From an uncultured Clostridia bacterium (GTDB taxonomy: Bacteria; Bacillota; Clostridia; TANB77; CAG-508): DNA of 64,000 nucleotides. The notes under the pieces were generated by a model. The model searched no databases. It had not been told where the DNA came from and worked only from the letters and a program-made list of their open reading frames with translations. Location: assembly GCA_934141475.1 (NCBI GenBank), contig CAKPCG010000002.1, positions 34,038 through 98,037 of the forward strand. Direction: 5' to 3'. Below, piece by piece: positions 46,345-55,014 of the stretch (positions are counted from its first letter, which is position 1; each line of letters begins with the position of its first letter). Made by a program: the position numbers and the translations under genes.

Positions 46345-46515
46345 ATGCTGAATACATATCCTGTTTTAAAAGAAAAAACAGAGATTTCAATAAAAAATGC
46401 TAAAAAAGTTGAAAAGTATCATTTGGATTTAGGACAAACTTTAGATAATGAAAATTGCAATCCTTATACATCAGCATATAAAGTTGTAGAAGAATTAATA
46501 AAAAGAAATAATTGA
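46345..46515 (+). CDS. Short ORF, possibly a gene remnant
   Basis: ATG 46345 to TGA 46515, 56 residues (begins MLNTYPVLKEKTEISIKNAKK, with conserved-looking DLGQTLDNENCNPYTSAYKVVEELIK). There is no convincing ribosome site, only an A-rich stretch. It fills the 350-base gap between the SMC-like and membrane-protein genes. The ordered composition suggests the tail of a former gene rather than chance. Function unknown. Confidence 0.3.
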   Translation: MLNTYPVLKEKTEISIKNAKKVEKYHLDLGQTLDNENCNPYTSAYKVVEELIKRNN

Positions 46516-46607
46516 TACAGATGAAAAGCAAAGTATGAAAGTAATTTTTTAATTACAGGATTATTTTGCTTTTTATAGGATTTAGTATGAGAAAAGAAGG
46601 GAATAAA

Positions 46608-47510
46608 ATGAAAACGATATTATATAAAATAACATTACTAATAATTTTAACATTAGTCATATTTATATTACCAACAGAAAATATAATAAGAAATCTAATT
46701 ATCTATGTAACACATATAAATAATGTATATTTTGATATACTAGTAAAACTAGCTATTTTTTTATTAGTGATATTTATTTACGAATTAGACATAAAAAATT
46801 CAATAGAATATGGAAAAATTTACAAATTTAGAACTCAAAAATTTGAAAGAAATCCAATAAAATATATTGTAATTGCTACATTAGGTTCAGAAGCATTAAT
46901 TACAATAATATTAAGAATCTTAGATTTATCAAAGAGAATAAATATATCATCAGAGACATGGGTAAATTATATTAGTAGTATATTAGGTATAACATTAACA
47001 GCATTTGGTATTATAATAACATTAAATAAATATTTTAAAGATAAAGAAGAAAAAGAAAGTCCAAAATTAAAAATATTATCAGTTAATAAACCAGAGAAGA
47101 TAGATTATTGTTGTAAAATTGATAATGATTACACAAATAATTTAAAACATAAAATATACATTAAGTTAATAAATAAGGGTGATACAGCTATATTATCTCC
47201 TAATTTTAGAGATGAATATAATAATATTTATGAAATAGAGCAAAAAAATGTGGAAAATCAAATTTTATATCAAATAGATCCATATGAACAAGAAAATAAG
47301 GATAAATATATAGTAGAATTAGAATTATCTTTCAATGAAGGAATGTCAGAAAGAGTTTATAAATGCATTGATTTAATATATAATAATAAAGATTATAACG
47401 AATATATGACAACAATTAGAATAGAATTTAATAGAAAAGATGGAAAGAATATATCTATTACTTGTGATAAGCAATTAAGAAATTATGATAGAATTTTAGG
47501 GATGGGGTAA
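46608..47510 (+). CDS. Multi-pass membrane protein, unknown function
   Basis: 300 residues from ATG 46608 with AGAAGGGA upstream; in-frame starts from 46566 lack a site. About four membrane helices lie in the first 140 residues (ITLLIILTLVIFIL, FDILVKLAIFLLVIFIY, then two near YIVIATLGSEALITIIL and YISSILGITLTAFGIII). A cytoplasmic beta-rich domain (about 155-300) follows, with no known motif. It is followed three bases later by another membrane protein, forming a pair. Position next to defence genes suggests a membrane-acting effector or accessory factor; this is inference. Confidence 0.6.
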   Translation: MKTILYKITLLIILTLVIFILPTENIIRNLIIYVTHINNVYFDILVKLAIFLLVIFIYELDIKNSIEYGKIYKFRTQKFERNPIKYIVIATLGSEALITIILRILDLSKRINISSETWVNYISSILGITLTAFGIIITLNKYFKDKEEKESPKLKILSVNKPEKIDYCCKIDNDYTNNLKHKIYIKLINKGDTAILSPNFRDEYNNIYEIEQKNVENQILYQIDPYEQENKDKYIVELELSFNEGMSERVYKCIDLIYNNKDYNEYMTTIRIEFNRKDGKNISITCDKQLRNYDRILGMG

Positions 47511-47513
47511 AAA

Positions 47514-47930
47514 ATGAGAAATAAGTTAAATAAAATAATAGGTTATATTGTAATCATTTGTTTTATATATTTAATTATTTTTGAAAATAAATTTAATTTA
47601 GATTCATTCATTATAGGGAAATTTAAATGTAAAACAGAAGAAGTAATATATTTTAAAAGTGTAATGTTAATTATAATCTCTTTAATTATTATGTTGATTA
47701 ATCAAATAATTAACAAGTATGCAATTAATATAGATTTACCACTCAAATCTTATATAAAAATTCATCCTATAAGAAGTGTAATTTTATTTGTAATATTATT
47801 AATAACTATATTAATATGTTCAATGTTTTTATTAGGTGTAACCAACATATTATGGTATATTATTCCATTAATATTAATTTGCTTTAGTGGTATTATTGGC
47901 TTTTATATAGGGATGATAGAAAAAGATTAA
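47514..47930 (+). CDS. Four-helix membrane protein, unknown function
   Basis: 138 residues with about four membrane helices (IIGYIVIICFIYLIIF; SVMLIIISLIIMLINQII; SVILFVILLITILICSMFLL; WYIIPLILICFSGIIGFYIG) joined by short basic loops. The start is three bases after the previous stop, with GGGATGGGG as ribosome site inside the upstream gene, so the two are translationally coupled. A terminator follows at once. No family recognised; it could be a partner subunit of the preceding membrane protein. Confidence 0.6.
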   Translation: MRNKLNKIIGYIVIICFIYLIIFENKFNLDSFIIGKFKCKTEEVIYFKSVMLIIISLIIMLINQIINKYAINIDLPLKSYIKIHPIRSVILFVILLITILICSMFLLGVTNILWYIIPLILICFSGIIGFYIGMIEKD

Positions 47931-47931
47931 G

Positions 47932-47973
47932 AAAAAAGTGTGATAGATAATACAATCTGAATCACACTTTTTT
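47932..47973 (+). terminator. Rho-independent terminator (bidirectional)
   Basis: A 13-bp stem AAAAAAGTGTGAT/ATCACACTTTTTT between convergent genes. The same GTGTGA/TCACAC theme occurs at 37707. Confidence 0.85.
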
Positions 47974-47978
47974 AAAAG

Positions 47979-48290
47979 TTACAATTTTAATAAAGCAATT
48001 GTATCTTGAATTCCATTCATATAATACTTCTCATTCCAATAAATAGAATAATTTAAAAGTTCCTCTCTAAAATCATCAAGAATATTAGAAATATAATCAG
48101 AATCTTTGTCTGGAATAGCATCAAGAATATTTTTACAAAAAGTATCATAATTGAGAGCATGTTTTCTATCTTCATCAGTTAAATTACTTTCTAATTTTTC
48201 AAATCTAAATTCCATCCAATCTTGTAATAATTCATCATTATTATCATCTTTATTCATATTATTAAAACAACAAAAACATTTTTTATTCAT
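47979..48290 (-). CDS. Small acidic protein, unknown function
   Basis: 103 residues from ATG 48290, which has GGAGG upstream; the ATG five codons earlier contains that site. It starts MNKKCFCCFNNMNKDD and continues as charged helices (WMEFRFEKLESNLTDEDRKHALNY, then a C-terminal EKYYMNGIQDTIALLKL). Two Cys near the start (CFCC) could bind metal. Small helical proteins of this sort recur near tRNA ends of clostridial mobile elements. It is the last gene inside the right attachment site. Function unknown. Confidence 0.6.
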   Translation of the reverse strand: MNKKCFCCFNNMNKDDNNDELLQDWMEFRFEKLESNLTDEDRKHALNYDTFCKNILDAIPDKDSDYISNILDDFREELLNYSIYWNEKYYMNGIQDTIALLKL

Positions 48291-48320
48291 AATCAAAACC
48301 TCCATAAATTTATTAAATAA

Positions 48321-48339
48321 TTGGGCTCAAAATGGGCAC
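48321..48339. promoter_or_regulatory. TTGGGCTC/TGGGCAC motif: possible integrase arm site (right end)
   Basis: Two GGGC-containing repeats 12 bases apart, echoing the TTGGGCAC pair at 31624 inside the left end. Confidence 0.35.
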
Positions 48340-48457
48340 ACAACCCACAAAAAATAACCCAAAATCACATAAATTTACAAAGTCAAAAAATTGGACACAC
48401 CAAATATACCAATAAATACACCTCAAAACTATATTTACCAATACTTTACGAGCTTTA

Positions 48458-48503
48458 CTCATAACCCGAAGGTGAGTGCGTTCGAGTCTTACCCCCGCAA
48501 CCA
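48458..48503 (+). other. 3' half of initiator tRNA-Met: attachment site (right)
   Basis: It repeats the left copy (31509): 16 identical bases from the anticodon loop (48458-48473), then a diverged stretch in the variable loop and T-stem 5' strand, then 24 identical bases to the CCA. T-stem pairing is broken here, so this cannot be a tRNA. Together the copies bound about 17 kb that contains integrase, excisionase and repressor. Confidence 0.8.
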
Positions 48504-48514
48504 CAATAAAATAA

Positions 48515-48546
48515 AGTATTTGCTAGATTTTAGCAGGTGCTTTTTT
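48515..48546 (+). terminator. Terminator after the right tRNA fragment
   Basis: An 11-bp stem with G-U pairs (48515-48525 with 48530-48540), then TTTTTT. It occupies the same place as the terminator after the left fragment. Confidence 0.55.
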
Positions 48547-48695
48547 CTTGCATTTTTGGGCAAAATTGTCACACTTTGGTCACAATTAGGGAGAGACTTG
48601 GCACAGCTAGGCAAGTTTTAACAGGAAATGTATTTCAATAATTCACAGGAAGTGGTATAATTTGGGAAAATGATATAAGAAATGGAGAATTGAAT

Positions 48696-49472
48696 ATGAA
48701 AAATAAGAAAAGAGAAGATGGAAGTCCTATGAATGATGGAATAAACAATAATACATATAATCTTTTATTTGGGGACAACGAAAATTTGCCAGAAGAAGAA
48801 CAAGGAACTTATACAAATGCTATTGCATTTGCTACAATAGATAGATTTACAAAAATACAAGAAAAGAAGATATTTACAAAATTATTAAAAATGATTTATA
48901 AACAGCAAAATATAGATTTGAATAATATTAGTTTTAATAAAGAATCAAAACAATTTGAATATAGAAATGGTGATAAGGTAATAACATTTGATAAATTATC
49001 AGATCATTTTGAAAATGATGATATAAAGAAAGAGTTGATGTCAAATAAAAGATATGGAGAATGCCATACACAAGCAATGTTAATAGCTCCAAGTATTAAA
49101 GGATCTAGAATAGTTACTGGATATGTTACAATTGCGAAAAGTAAAGTGCTTCATTCTATTATTGAATATGATATAGATGATAAGACTATAGTATTAGATT
49201 GGACTAGAAACTTATATATTACAAAAGAGCAATATATTGAATTAACTAAATTTGTAGAGTTAGCATCTTTTGATGGGAAAGAAGTTATAGATGATATTGA
49301 GAGAATAACAGGTAATCTGAATATAGGTGTAAAACTATATGTAGTATTTAGAGATGAATTAATGAGAGATATGGAAAAAAATCCACATATTTTTAAACCT
49401 ACTGAAGAAGGAAAGAAAAAAGTAGAAAATTTCAAGAAAGAACAGCAAGAAATAGAAGATGAAGAAAGATAA
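48696..49472 (+). CDS. Transglutaminase-like cysteine-protease fold candidate
   Basis: 258 residues from ATG 48696 (GGAG 9 bases upstream; TTG 48690 is closer but less likely). An order of RYGECHTQAMLIAP, KVLHSIIEYDID and TIVLDWTRN gives Cys, His and Asp in the order and spacing of a transglutaminase/papain-like triad, so I read it as a possible cysteine hydrolase. The N-terminal 90 residues are helical and the C-terminus is a charged coil. An extended -10 (TGGTATAAT, 48653-48661) lies just upstream. No family name is certain. It heads the second accessory region. Confidence 0.5.
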   Translation: MKNKKREDGSPMNDGINNNTYNLLFGDNENLPEEEQGTYTNAIAFATIDRFTKIQEKKIFTKLLKMIYKQQNIDLNNISFNKESKQFEYRNGDKVITFDKLSDHFENDDIKKELMSNKRYGECHTQAMLIAPSIKGSRIVTGYVTIAKSKVLHSIIEYDIDDKTIVLDWTRNLYITKEQYIELTKFVELASFDGKEVIDDIERITGNLNIGVKLYVVFRDELMRDMEKNPHIFKPTEEGKKKVENFKKEQQEIEDEER

Positions 49473-49509
49473 ATTTATAGTAAAGCAAAAGAATTAGGAG
49501 ATTTTTAAT

Positions 49510-50091
49510 ATGAGAGATATTGAAAAATATTATGATAATACAGAGTCAGAAAAGCCTAGAAATAATGTACAATATTTTGTTGAAAAAATAAAATGTCATT
49601 CAGGTAAAACAATAGAACTAGGTTGCGGTGCTGGAAACGATACAGTATATTTAATAAAAAATAATTGGAATGTACTTGCAATTGATAGAGAAGATGTTGA
49701 AAAAAGAATAGCTAAAAGATTGAAAGATGAAGAACGAGAAAAATTTAGATTTCAAAAACAAAATTTTGAAAGTCTTGAATTAGAAAAAAATAATTTAATC
49801 GTAGCTAACTATTGTTTACCATTCTGCAATAAAAATAATTTTAAAGAATTATGGAATAAGATAAATGATAGCATTCTAAAAGATGGATATTTCGTCGGTA
49901 ATTTCTTCAGAAATAACGATGAATGGAAAAGTAGAAAAGAAGAAATGACTTTTTTAACAAAAGAGCAGGTAATAGAATTATTTAAAGATTTTGAGATTAT
50001 AGAGTTTAAAGAAGTTGAAAAAGATGATTTTACTGGTTTAGGCAAAATGAAGCATTGGCATATATTTGATGTGATAGCAAAGAAAAGATAG
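49510..50091 (+). CDS. Class I SAM-dependent methyltransferase
   Basis: 193 residues. Motif I is TIELGCGAGNDTVYL (about 35-49), the acidic motif II is VLAIDRED, and motif IV lies near NLIVANYCLPFC. The pattern resembles TehB-like small-molecule methylases. Substrate unknown. TAGGAG precedes the ATG, and the broken ASCH gene follows 9 bases later, so these were cotranscribed. Confidence 0.8.
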   Translation: MRDIEKYYDNTESEKPRNNVQYFVEKIKCHSGKTIELGCGAGNDTVYLIKNNWNVLAIDREDVEKRIAKRLKDEEREKFRFQKQNFESLELEKNNLIVANYCLPFCNKNNFKELWNKINDSILKDGYFVGNFFRNNDEWKSRKEEMTFLTKEQVIELFKDFEIIEFKEVEKDDFTGLGKMKHWHIFDVIAKKR

Positions 50092-50100
50092 GAGATAAAT

Positions 50101-50487
50101 ATGAAAGTATTAACAATAAAGCAACCATGGGCAATATTAATAATGTAGGGTGATAAAAGATTTGAATTTAGAAGTTGGCAAACTAAATATAGATGAGATT
50201 TATTAATACATGCAGGAAAAGGAATAGACAAAGAAGCAATGGAAAGATTATCAAAATATATTCCAGAAGATTTGCCAGCAGGAAAAATATTAGGAAAAGT
50301 AACATTAGTAGATTGTGTGAAAATGTCACCAGAATTTAAAGAGATGTTATTAAAAGAGAATAAAGATATATACACGGATAGTTCTTTTAAAGAAAATTAT
50401 GGTTGGCAGCTAGAAAATGTAGCAGTATTTGATGAGTCAATAGAAGCAAAAGGTAAGTTAAGTTTGTGGGAATATGATATGAAATAA
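50101..50487 (+). pseudogene. ASCH-domain protein with two in-frame stops
   Basis: The frame from ATG 50101 (AGGAG upstream) reads MKVLTIKQPWAILIM, stop (TAG 50146), GDKRFEFRSWQTKYR, stop (TGA 50194), then DLLIHAGKGIDKEAM to TAA 50485. KQPWA, the FEFRSW strand and LLIHAGK are the hallmarks of ASCH domains, a PUA-like RNA-binding fold. Frame and length (about 128 codons) are intact, so only point changes have killed it. Both stops lie in the first 32 codons. Confidence 0.85.
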
Positions 50488-50522
50488 TTTTATAGATAGT
50501 AATTTATTGAGGAGTTTATGAT

Positions 50523-52354
50523 ATGGGAATATTTGATATTTTTAATAGGAATAAAAAAAGTAACGAACTAAATAATGTTAATAATTTAAATGCAAAAGGA
50601 TATATTGAACGTAAAGAAGTCTATTTATATTCAAGTATAGTAGAAATGTTAAAAAAGAAATATATTGCATTTGATATAGAAACTACAGGTTTAAATCCAG
50701 TCGAAGATAGAATAGTTGAACTTGGTGCAGTTTTGTTTGAAAATGGTATACCAGTAAAAAAATTCAGTTCATTAGTAAACCCTAATAAATTTATTTCATT
50801 TGAAGCGACAAGAGTAAATAATATTTCTAATGAAATGATACAAAACGCTCCTAGAGAAAATATTATATATCCTAAATTAGTTGAGTTTTTAGAAGATTCA
50901 TTATCGGGTGAAACTGTTATTTGTGCTCATAATGCACGATTCGATATTGGATTCTTGTCTAATACTTTAGAAAGATTGGGCTATAGTGGTAATATAAAAT
51001 ATATTGATACTTTATCACTTTCTAGAAATTTAATATATGGTTTAGAAAATTATAAACAAAGCACAGTGGCTGACTACTTTGATATAATAAATGAAGAAGC
51101 TCACAGGGCCGTAACGGATGCTGAAACTTGTGGTAAAATTTTATATCGTTTTTTAGATTACGAAATAAAAGAAAAACAAACTGAAAAAAAGAGAAATATT
51201 AGTGCTTTTGATGATTATGAAAAAATTGTTTTTGCTTATATAGAAAAATTAATAAATGATAATGGTTTAAATATTGATTTTTTAGGGGCAAGAAAAAATG
51301 CTAGTGGTTATATTAATATATGTTATTTGTATAGTTTTATAAAATATAAATTTAGTAAAAAAGGAAAATACATTATTGTTTCTAATGACTTTTCTAAAAA
51401 TTTAGAATTACCAGTTGAACAATGTAATATAAGTGAAGGTGGAAATGAATTTATAAGAGTGTATTTTAGTTCAATTGATGATATAAAACAATTAGATGAA
51501 TATATTTTAAATGAATATAAAAAATCTTATAATGCCACTATGGATTATATTGACGGAAGCTCTAGAAGAGAAAAAAACGTAATAGAAGAAGTTGAAAATT
51601 TATATAAAATATCTGTACAGGAAGTAGAAAAGATTATAAATAATGAAATATCAAATAAAACTTTGAATAATTATTTAAGTGAAATAAATATAAAAAAACA
51701 AGTTTCGCGTGATGAGATAAATATTAATCCAGTAAATAATAGAATTCCATTAAATAAAATCAAAAATTTGAATGATTGGAATAAAGGGTATGATGAAGGA
51801 TTTGATTTTTGGTTAAAAGGAGATGAATTAAGAAAAAATGGAGAATATAACGAAGCAATAAAATTATTTGATTTATCCAGATATAATGGATATAATACAT
51901 ATGTTTTATATGAATCTTATGCTATGGTATATCATCAATTAAAAGATTATGATAATGAAATTGCTATTCTTGAAGAAGGTATAGAGAGATTATCTAAAGA
52001 TAATACTAATGTTAGTAATCTTGTTACTAGAAGAGATAAAGCAGTACAAATAATTTATAAGAAAATTGAGCTAGAAAAACAAGCTCAACAAAGATTAATT
52101 GAAAAAGAAGAAAAAAGGAAAATGAGAGAGAAAAACAGGAAAAAGCTGAATTAAGAAAAAATACTCTAAAAGAACCTGTAACTGGAAGAAGTATTATACA
52201 AATGAATGATGATGGAGTTATTATAAAGAAATATATTTCTATTGCTGATGCTGTAAGGCAAACAGAAATTAATTCCAAAAGTATTAGAGATGCGGCAAAG
52301 GGAGTTCAAAAACATGCTGGGGGATATTGCTGGAAGTATGAAGATGCTGCCTAA
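50523..52354 (+). pseudogene. DnaQ-type exonuclease with TPR-like and NUMOD-like domains, frameshifted near the end
   Basis: The DEDDh 3'-5' exonuclease core is intact: Asp51 and Glu53 (AFDIETTG), Asp141 (AHNARFDIGFL), His194 and Asp199 (HRAVTDAE). A middle region of unknown fold follows, then a TPR-like pair near residues 425-500. The frame ends at 52154, but the -1 frame continues to TAA 52352 with PVTGRSIIQMNDDG, KKYISIADAVRQTEI, and GGYCWKYED, a NUMOD-type DNA-binding module seen on homing nucleases. One more A in the A6 run at 52110-52115 would join them to 610 residues. Real frameshift, slippage or homopolymer error are all possible. Confidence 0.75.
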
Positions 52355-52396
52355 AAATAGTATTGAATGTAATAATCTTATAATAACAACAAATTA

Positions 52397-52430
52397 TAGA
52401 TTAGTTTGAAATATAACTAATCTATTTTTT
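52397..52430 (+). terminator. Rho-independent terminator
   Basis: A 10-bp stem TAGATTAGTT/AACTAATCTA with an eight-base loop, followed by TTTTTT. Confidence 0.85.
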
Positions 52431-52499
52431 AGTGTGATAATCGGTAGATATTATCTATAAGTATTGAAATATAAATAAAAGATATATACCGAAAAAAAT

Positions 52500-52598
52500 A
52501 AAGACCACCCCCGCCTCTAATCTCTACAAAGTAAAAAGGGGGAACGGCGAGGGGAGTTCTTTAAAAACTTTCGGGAAATAGGAGGGGGAGGGGGTACA
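52500..52598. other. GC-rich, G-run island without a gene
   Basis: About 100 bases with runs of C then G (CCACCCCCGCC; AGGGGGAACGGCGAGGGGAG; AGGAGGGGGAGGGGG) in DNA otherwise about 70% A+T. No open frame. The G runs could form quadruplex DNA or RNA. It lies just past the stop of the DUF6809-like gene on the minus strand. Confidence 0.5.
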
Positions 52599-52871
52599 TT
52601 ATTCCTTTGAAATCGCTTCCAGCAGTAAAGACACAGCCAAAGAAAATCCTTCTGTAAATACTTCTTCCATTTCAATACCAGATAATTCACTTTGATATTC
52701 TAAAACTTTCTCTATCAAAGAAAAAGTCTCTTTATCCACTAATTGAGCTAATTTCTCTTGCAAATCAGTACATTTAGACAAAGCTTTAGCATATTTGGAA
52801 TCTTTAGGTATAGGTCTTTCAATACAAGAATAATCTCCATTATATAGAGATAGTATAGTCTTTGAATTCAT
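52599..52871 (-). CDS. DUF6809-like small protein
   Basis: 90 residues from ATG 52871 (GGAGGTGAT upstream). The pattern SLYNGDYSCIERPIPKDSKYAKAL, then a helix 'LQEKLAQLVDKETFSLIEKVLEYQSEL' and a C-terminal 'FTEGFSLAVSLLLEAI' matches small helical proteins (DUF6809 type) common on clostridial phages and elements. Their role is unknown. It diverges from the MamI-like gene across 130 bases. Confidence 0.7.
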   Translation of the reverse strand: MNSKTILSLYNGDYSCIERPIPKDSKYAKALSKCTDLQEKLAQLVDKETFSLIEKVLEYQSELSGIEMEEVFTEGFSLAVSLLLEAISKE

Positions 52872-53002
52872 ATTATCACCTCCAGTTGGTTGTGTATTTA
52901 AGCTTAAAAGATTCAAAATATCAAGTAGATTATAAAAAATATGTTGTTTTTTGTAGAAATATGATATACTTATATAAAGTACTATTAGGGAGGATTTTAA
53001 TT

Positions 53003-53980
53003 GTGGAATTTGAAAAAGTAGAATTATCAGAAAAATTAATAAGAGATTTATATATTGATTTGAGAAAAAAAGTTAACAAATGGTCAGAAATAACGAAACA
53101 AACCCCACAGGCTCGAATGGGATATGTAGGACAACATTTGGCTAGTATTGTTACAGGATTTCCAGGAGGAAAATCAGGAGCTAGAGGATATGATATGATA
53201 ATAGATGATAGTGATAGACACAATATTAAATTTGCAGAAATAAAGACTTGTTATAGAGTAGACCAACTAGGAAAATGTAATGTATGTAATAGTGTAGTTT
53301 CTAGTTTAGAAAAAGAATGTTCTTTTTGTGGGAGTAAAAATATTAAAAGAAATGATGATTCTAAATGGCTGATTACAATGAAAAGAGAGGAAGACTTAGA
53401 ATTGACATTTGAGCCAATATACTATTATTTTGTTTTATTTGAATTTGAAGAAATAAATAACCCAAATAACACAAATATTGTTGCATCAATATGGAGAGTA
53501 AAAACTGATGAACCAGGATTCTTTTTATGTATGTTAGATTACTATTATAATATTAGAGCCAATAGCGCATCGAAGGCACCATTTAATATGTGGCCGCATA
53601 TGTTGAAATTCCATTTAACAAAACCAGTAAAAATATATGAAGCAGTTATTTTTGATGATGATAGAATAGAAACAAGGTTATTGGATAATAGTTTAGAAAA
53701 AGAAGATGAATTAGATGATTTGGAAAAATATAGTGCAGCTAATATAAATGTTGAAACAATAAAGGATGTTTATAAAATTTTAAATATAGATTTACCAATT
53801 AAAAAGAATAAGAGAGAATTATTAAAATATTTACAAGAAAAGAGAAAAAGTATTAGCAATGCTGATTTAGCAGATATAATAAGTTATGCTATGTATTATA
53901 AGAGAATAGAACCCTATATAGAAAAAATGCCTAAACATATACAAGATAGAATAAAAGAAATTCAGGAAGCTATTTCATAG
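53003..53980 (+). CDS. MamI-family type II restriction endonuclease
   Basis: 325 residues from GTG 53003, with GGGAGG upstream; ATG starts back to 52862 lie before the extended -10 (TGATATACT, 52962-52970). Motifs: RMGYVGQHLASIVTGFPGGKSGARGYDMII (Asp of the site), KFAEIKTCYRVDQLGKC (Glu-X-Lys), and a Cys-4 zinc knuckle (CNVCNSV, CSFCGS) followed by KRNDDSKWLI. This matches the MamI family as I recall it; MamI cuts GATNNNNATC, though this enzyme's site may differ. It converges with a methyltransferase gene that overlaps its end, forming an R-M pair. Confidence 0.8.
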   Translation: MEFEKVELSEKLIRDLYIDLRKKVNKWSEITKQTPQARMGYVGQHLASIVTGFPGGKSGARGYDMIIDDSDRHNIKFAEIKTCYRVDQLGKCNVCNSVVSSLEKECSFCGSKNIKRNDDSKWLITMKREEDLELTFEPIYYYFVLFEFEEINNPNNTNIVASIWRVKTDEPGFFLCMLDYYYNIRANSASKAPFNMWPHMLKFHLTKPVKIYEAVIFDDDRIETRLLDNSLEKEDELDDLEKYSAANINVETIKDVYKILNIDLPIKKNKRELLKYLQEKRKSISNADLADIISYAMYYKRIEPYIEKMPKHIQDRIKEIQEAIS

Positions 53981-54857
53981 TTCCTGAATTCTTTTTATAG
54001 AATCTGAATAATATTTTTTATCAATTTCAAAACCTATAAAATTACGATTATTTTTTTTGCAAGATATCGCGGTTGTGCCACTACCGCATGAAAGGATCTA
54101 GAACGTTGTCATTAGGATTACTACTTGCTAAAACTAATCTATTAATTAGTGATTCAGGTTTTTGAGTAGGATGAATTCTTTTTTCTGAATAGAAATTTAT
54201 ATCAGACCATACATCAGTTAAACCCATTTGAGCATTAAAAGTCATTTGAATATCACTATATGGAATATCAAAATCAAGAATTTTAGATAGTTTATCCCAA
54301 AGTTCTTTAGTAGGTAGCTGTTTACACACATTATTTCCAGTATAAATACTCCACATGCCTCCGCCATTAGATTTTACTCCTAAAGATTCATTTATTTCTT
54401 TAGACGTCAAATGTAATTGCTTTTGTCTATTTTTTAAAAAGGATTTTACAAAAGGTTTACTATCTTTAACAAGAAATAAAATACTTTCTGTTACATTAGG
54501 AAACATTTTATAATTTTTAGTAGCTCTTCCAGAAACTGCTTGAATACCTTTATCTATAACAATTTGTTGCCTTAACTCAAATCCTAAATCTTCTAAAATT
54601 GGTAGTAAGTGAGATAACATTCGAAAATATCCAAATAAATAAAAAGAACCACCTTTTCGCAATGTTCTACATGCTTCTGTTAACCAATTTTTTGACCATT
54701 CTATATAATCATCTTCAGTTCGCCATAAATAATCCCATTTTTCATTAATAACTTTAAAATATGGAGGATCAGCTATAAGTAAGTCTATACTTTCTTCTTG
54801 AACCTGTTTTAATCCTGATATTGCATCTTCATTATAAATATTATTAAATTGTAACAT
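53975..54857 (-). pseudogene. DNA methyltransferase of the MamI-like pair, frameshifted at motif I
   Basis: Starts at ATG 54857 (GAAGGAGGTAA upstream). Catalytic motif IV is ADPPYF (Asp30-Tyr33), a target-recognition region follows, and the late SAM motif begins VLDPFM: the beta-class N6/N4 order. The frame as written reads DPFMR then TAG. Removing one base (G54086 on the plus strand, an extra C before GGT on this strand) restores DPFMGSGTTAISCKKNNRNFIGFEID and 293 residues, ending inside the restriction gene. As written the enzyme loses the glycine loop that binds SAM and would be inactive, which is hard to reconcile with an intact partner nuclease. Confidence 0.85.
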
Positions 54858-55014
54858 AAAATTACCTCCTTCAGTATTGTATAGTAAAACAAAAAATAAA
54901 TCAAGAATTAAATCCTTTTTGTTTAAAATAATATAACATAGAAAGAACAAATGTTCAATAGAAATGTGCCAAAAAAAAGAAAAAATTTCGACATAAAGTG
55001 ACAAAATACACCCG

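Noticed and set aside
48313..48621. Short frames across the right tRNA fragment on both strands
   Set aside because: They translate the attachment site and arm motifs; no coding features.
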